A model generated the notes under the pieces. That model was not told where the DNA came from and ran no database searches. It saw only the letters and a list, made by a program, of their open reading frames with translations. 14,751 bases of DNA from RUG806 sp963624415 (GTDB taxonomy: Bacteria > Bacillota > Clostridia > Oscillospirales > Acutalibacteraceae): contig CAVFPQ010000051.1 in NCBI GenBank assembly GCA_963624415.1, forward strand, positions 1 through 14,751, read 5' to 3'. A program made the translations under genes and the position numbers. Numbering within the stretch: position 1 is the first letter of the stretch; every line of letters starts with the position of its first letter. This document shows, piece by piece, positions 13,388 through 14,751 of the stretch.

Positions 13388-14260
13388 TCAGTTAAGAATA
13401 TAAACCTTAACTCCGCGCCAGCCCCATTTTACGCAGTCGTCATACGAATGCATATAGAGGTCAACCGTTGCGCCGCCTTCCCAGCTTGCGAATCCGCCTG
13501 TATCCTCGGCTCTGCAATAGCCGTAAACTATGCTGCCGTCTGCGGAGGTTATCCACATTTCGGTGCCGTAGGGGATTTCTCTGGGGTCAACAGCGACACT
13601 GCCCTGACGAACTCTTGTGCCTGTGGCAGTCGTAGTGCCCGAGTAATAAGCCGTACCCTTGCCGGTGATGCAGTAAGCGTAATCGGTGGGAACGCCGTTT
13701 TCGTCAAGTGTGAGCCAATCGGGAGCGGTCATCTCACTCATCGGGATGCCGTCATAATTGAGTCTTACATAGCTTGAAGAGCCTGAGGAAACCGTTGCCG
13801 CCGCTTTCTTTGCCGCAGCTGCAGCCTTTTTCTTTTCCTCCTCTTCCTTCTGTCTTTTTGTTTCGTCAAGTCTTGCCTGAGCTTCCTCGGTGCTGACCTT
13901 TGTGGTGCACTTTGAAAAATCAATGCCGCTTTCCTTTTCGCCCTCGAAATAAGCTTCTATAACCTTTGTGGTTTCTTCAAGCTCCGGAATCTGAAGGGTG
14001 AGAAAAGAATTGTCTGAATATGATGTCTTTGTCTCGGAAATCTGTGCTGTGTACGCCACCATCGGCTCTTTAATTGTGACCGTCTTTGCTTCCGCTACCG
14101 TAACCGGAACACTTCCGAGAACAGCGGCAAGAGAAAGACCTGCGGCACAAGCGAGAGCACTCGCCTTAAACGCGTGGCGTCCTTCGTAACCTGTCTGAGG
14201 GATTATAACAAAATCGTTTTCAACTCGTTTTGCGTTTCGCCTCTTTGAAGATCTACTCAT
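13388..14260 (-). CDS. Secreted 3D-domain (MltA-like fold) cell-wall protein
   Basis: A 290-aa exported protein whose C-terminal 3D domain (about 196-290) is shared with wall-active proteins such as Rpf/YocH-type muralytic enzymes. The three conserved aspartates are present: D225 in SVAVDPREIPYGT, D253 in CRAEDTGG and D267 in VDLYMHS; the domain closes with WGWRGVKVYIL. The N-terminus is basic, followed by a hydrophobic stretch (32-55) and a likely signal peptidase site after A56-E57-A58. Residues 124-156 form a charged Glu/Lys/Ala coiled coil, then a Ser/Gly linker (157-163). No LysM or G5 domain is seen, so wall binding may rest on the coiled coil. The start at 14260 has AAGGAGT about 9 bp upstream. 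It is a single-gene unit with a leader of about 150 nt. Confidence 0.9.
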   Translation of the reverse strand: MSRSSKRRNAKRVENDFVIIPQTGYEGRHAFKASALACAAGLSLAAVLGSVPVTVAEAKTVTIKEPMVAYTAQISETKTSYSDNSFLTLQIPELEETTKVIEAYFEGEKESGIDFSKCTTKVSTEEAQARLDETKRQKEEEEKKKAAAAAKKAAATVSSGSSSYVRLNYDGIPMSEMTAPDWLTLDENGVPTDYAYCITGKGTAYYSGTTTATGTRVRQGSVAVDPREIPYGTEMWITSADGSIVYGYCRAEDTGGFASWEGGATVDLYMHSYDDCVKWGWRGVKVYILN

Positions 14261-14412
14261 AATAATTTACTCCTTGTCCGTTTGGCAAGAGCCGAAGTGC
14301 GAGAAAACAACGGCTTTTACCTTTCAGTACCGAACAAAATCACTCTGTTTTGTATTATTTTATAAGATTTGAGCGGTTTTGTATGTTCAGCACGTCTGTT
14401 AGGCTAAGAACA
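14261..14412 (-). promoter_or_regulatory. Long leader of the 3D-domain gene
   Basis: About 150 nt lie between the predicted start site and the start codon. Visible hairpins on the mRNA are ACAAAA-N8-TTTTGT (about 14353-14334), AGCCG-N16-CGGCT (14315-14290) and a weak TGTTC/GAACA at the 5' end. I looked for ydaO (c-di-AMP) features, common before wall hydrolase genes, and did not find the conserved core. Its function is unknown. Confidence 0.35.
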
Positions 14413-14418
14413 GGTGTC

Positions 14419-14447
14419 ATTATATTCATCTCATCAAGGTTTGTCAA
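14419..14447 (-). promoter_or_regulatory. Consensus promoter of the 3D-domain gene
   Basis: TTGACA (14447-14442), exact 17-bp spacer, TATAAT (14424-14419) on the minus strand: a perfect consensus. It lies about 160 bp before the start codon. Confidence 0.9.
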
Positions 14448-14471
14448 ATCAAAAACAAAAATTCTTTTGTA

Positions 14472-14679
14472 CAATTTGCACATACGATTTTTTGGATTTT
14501 TACTAAATTGACGATAAAACGGGTTGTTTTTATTTCTATATTCGCATTATTTTTCTTAATTTTTGTTTAATTTCTATAAACTTTACAACTCAGAACCATT
14601 TGGTTACAATTTGTAATTTTTTAAGGTCCGTTTTAGGCTCGATTTTGGATATTTTTTGAGCAATTTTCACATATGATTT
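14472..14679. repeat. Pair of 19-bp direct repeats in AT-rich gene-free DNA
   Basis: CAATTTGCACATACGATTT (14472-14490) and CAATTTTCACATATGATTT (14661-14679) match at 17 of 19 positions, 189 bp apart. Between them lie short palindromes, AACCA-TT-TGGTT (14596-14607) and TTACA-ATT-TGTAA. The stretch 14448-14751 holds no gene that I can support. Confidence 0.4.
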
Positions 14680-14729
14680 GATGTTTTGGCAAGTGCTGCA
14701 AAGGAAATTACTTTCGTCATTTTGACAAT

Positions 14730-14748
14730 GGGGTTGGGTGGGGTGGGG
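14730..14748 (+). other. G-quadruplex-type motif
   Basis: GGGG-TT-GGG-T-GGGG-T-GGGG: four runs of at least three G with loops of 1-2 nt, the pattern expected for a very stable intramolecular quadruplex. A TTGACA (14722-14727) stands directly before it, but no -10 follows in the window. What lies to the right cannot be seen. Confidence 0.6.
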
Positions 14749-14751
14749 ACG

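Noticed and set aside
14261..14412. ydaO (c-di-AMP) riboswitch
   Set aside because: The conserved core elements of that class were not found in the leader.

Overview
The window looks like a piece of a strictly anaerobic, low-to-mid GC Firmicutes chromosome, most likely a gut clostridium of the Oscillospiraceae/Ruminococcaceae type. The reasons are a one-subunit pyruvate:ferredoxin oxidoreductase, the Gram-positive style rpsO/pnp arrangement, strong AGGAGG ribosome binding sites, near-consensus SigA promoters, a secreted 3D-domain wall protein, and intergenic repeats built from ATGCATAATG and ACCACTG-like units. This placement is inference from gene content; no species is claimed.

Left part (1-3300, minus strand): repeat-rich DNA, then pnp (polynucleotide phosphorylase) with its terminator, then rpsO (ribosomal protein S15). 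The 400-bp gap between rpsO and pnp holds the rpsO terminator and a 207-bp element with 21-bp terminal inverted repeats. The rpsO leader has a segment complementary to its own Shine-Dalgarno sequence, inside a larger hairpin, so it could form a pseudoknot.

Centre (3300-7092, plus strand): nifJ (PFOR, 1179 aa, all catalytic and cluster residues present). It has an extended -10 promoter, an upstream 18-bp palindrome resembling Rex or CRP/FNR operators, a terminator-like hairpin in its short leader and a strong terminator behind it.

Right part (7093-14751, all genes on the minus strand): an intergenic inverted-repeat element; an AbiE-type toxin-antitoxin pair (type IV) with a perfect consensus promoter; a small zinc-ribbon membrane protein; a cytoplasmic GH27 glycosidase (alpha-galactosidase family); a short remnant that resembles the C-terminus of a TetR regulator; a GGGGACA-type palindrome that can also serve as terminator; an AAA/DUF4143 ATPase; tRNA-Arg(ACG); and a secreted 3D-domain wall protein with a ~150-nt leader. 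The last ~450 bp are AT-rich with no gene seen and end in a G-quadruplex-type run.

The AbiE pair and the DUF4143 ATPase are visibly AT-richer than nifJ, pnp and the GH27 gene, which suggests that they were acquired. One composite repeat core (AAGTCC-N3-GGACTT followed by GATTTATA..GCTTCGC) recurs at five intergenic places. The most interesting unexplained signals are the rpsO leader, the two inverted-repeat elements, the repeat family and the nifJ upstream region. No clearly new multi-gene system was found.
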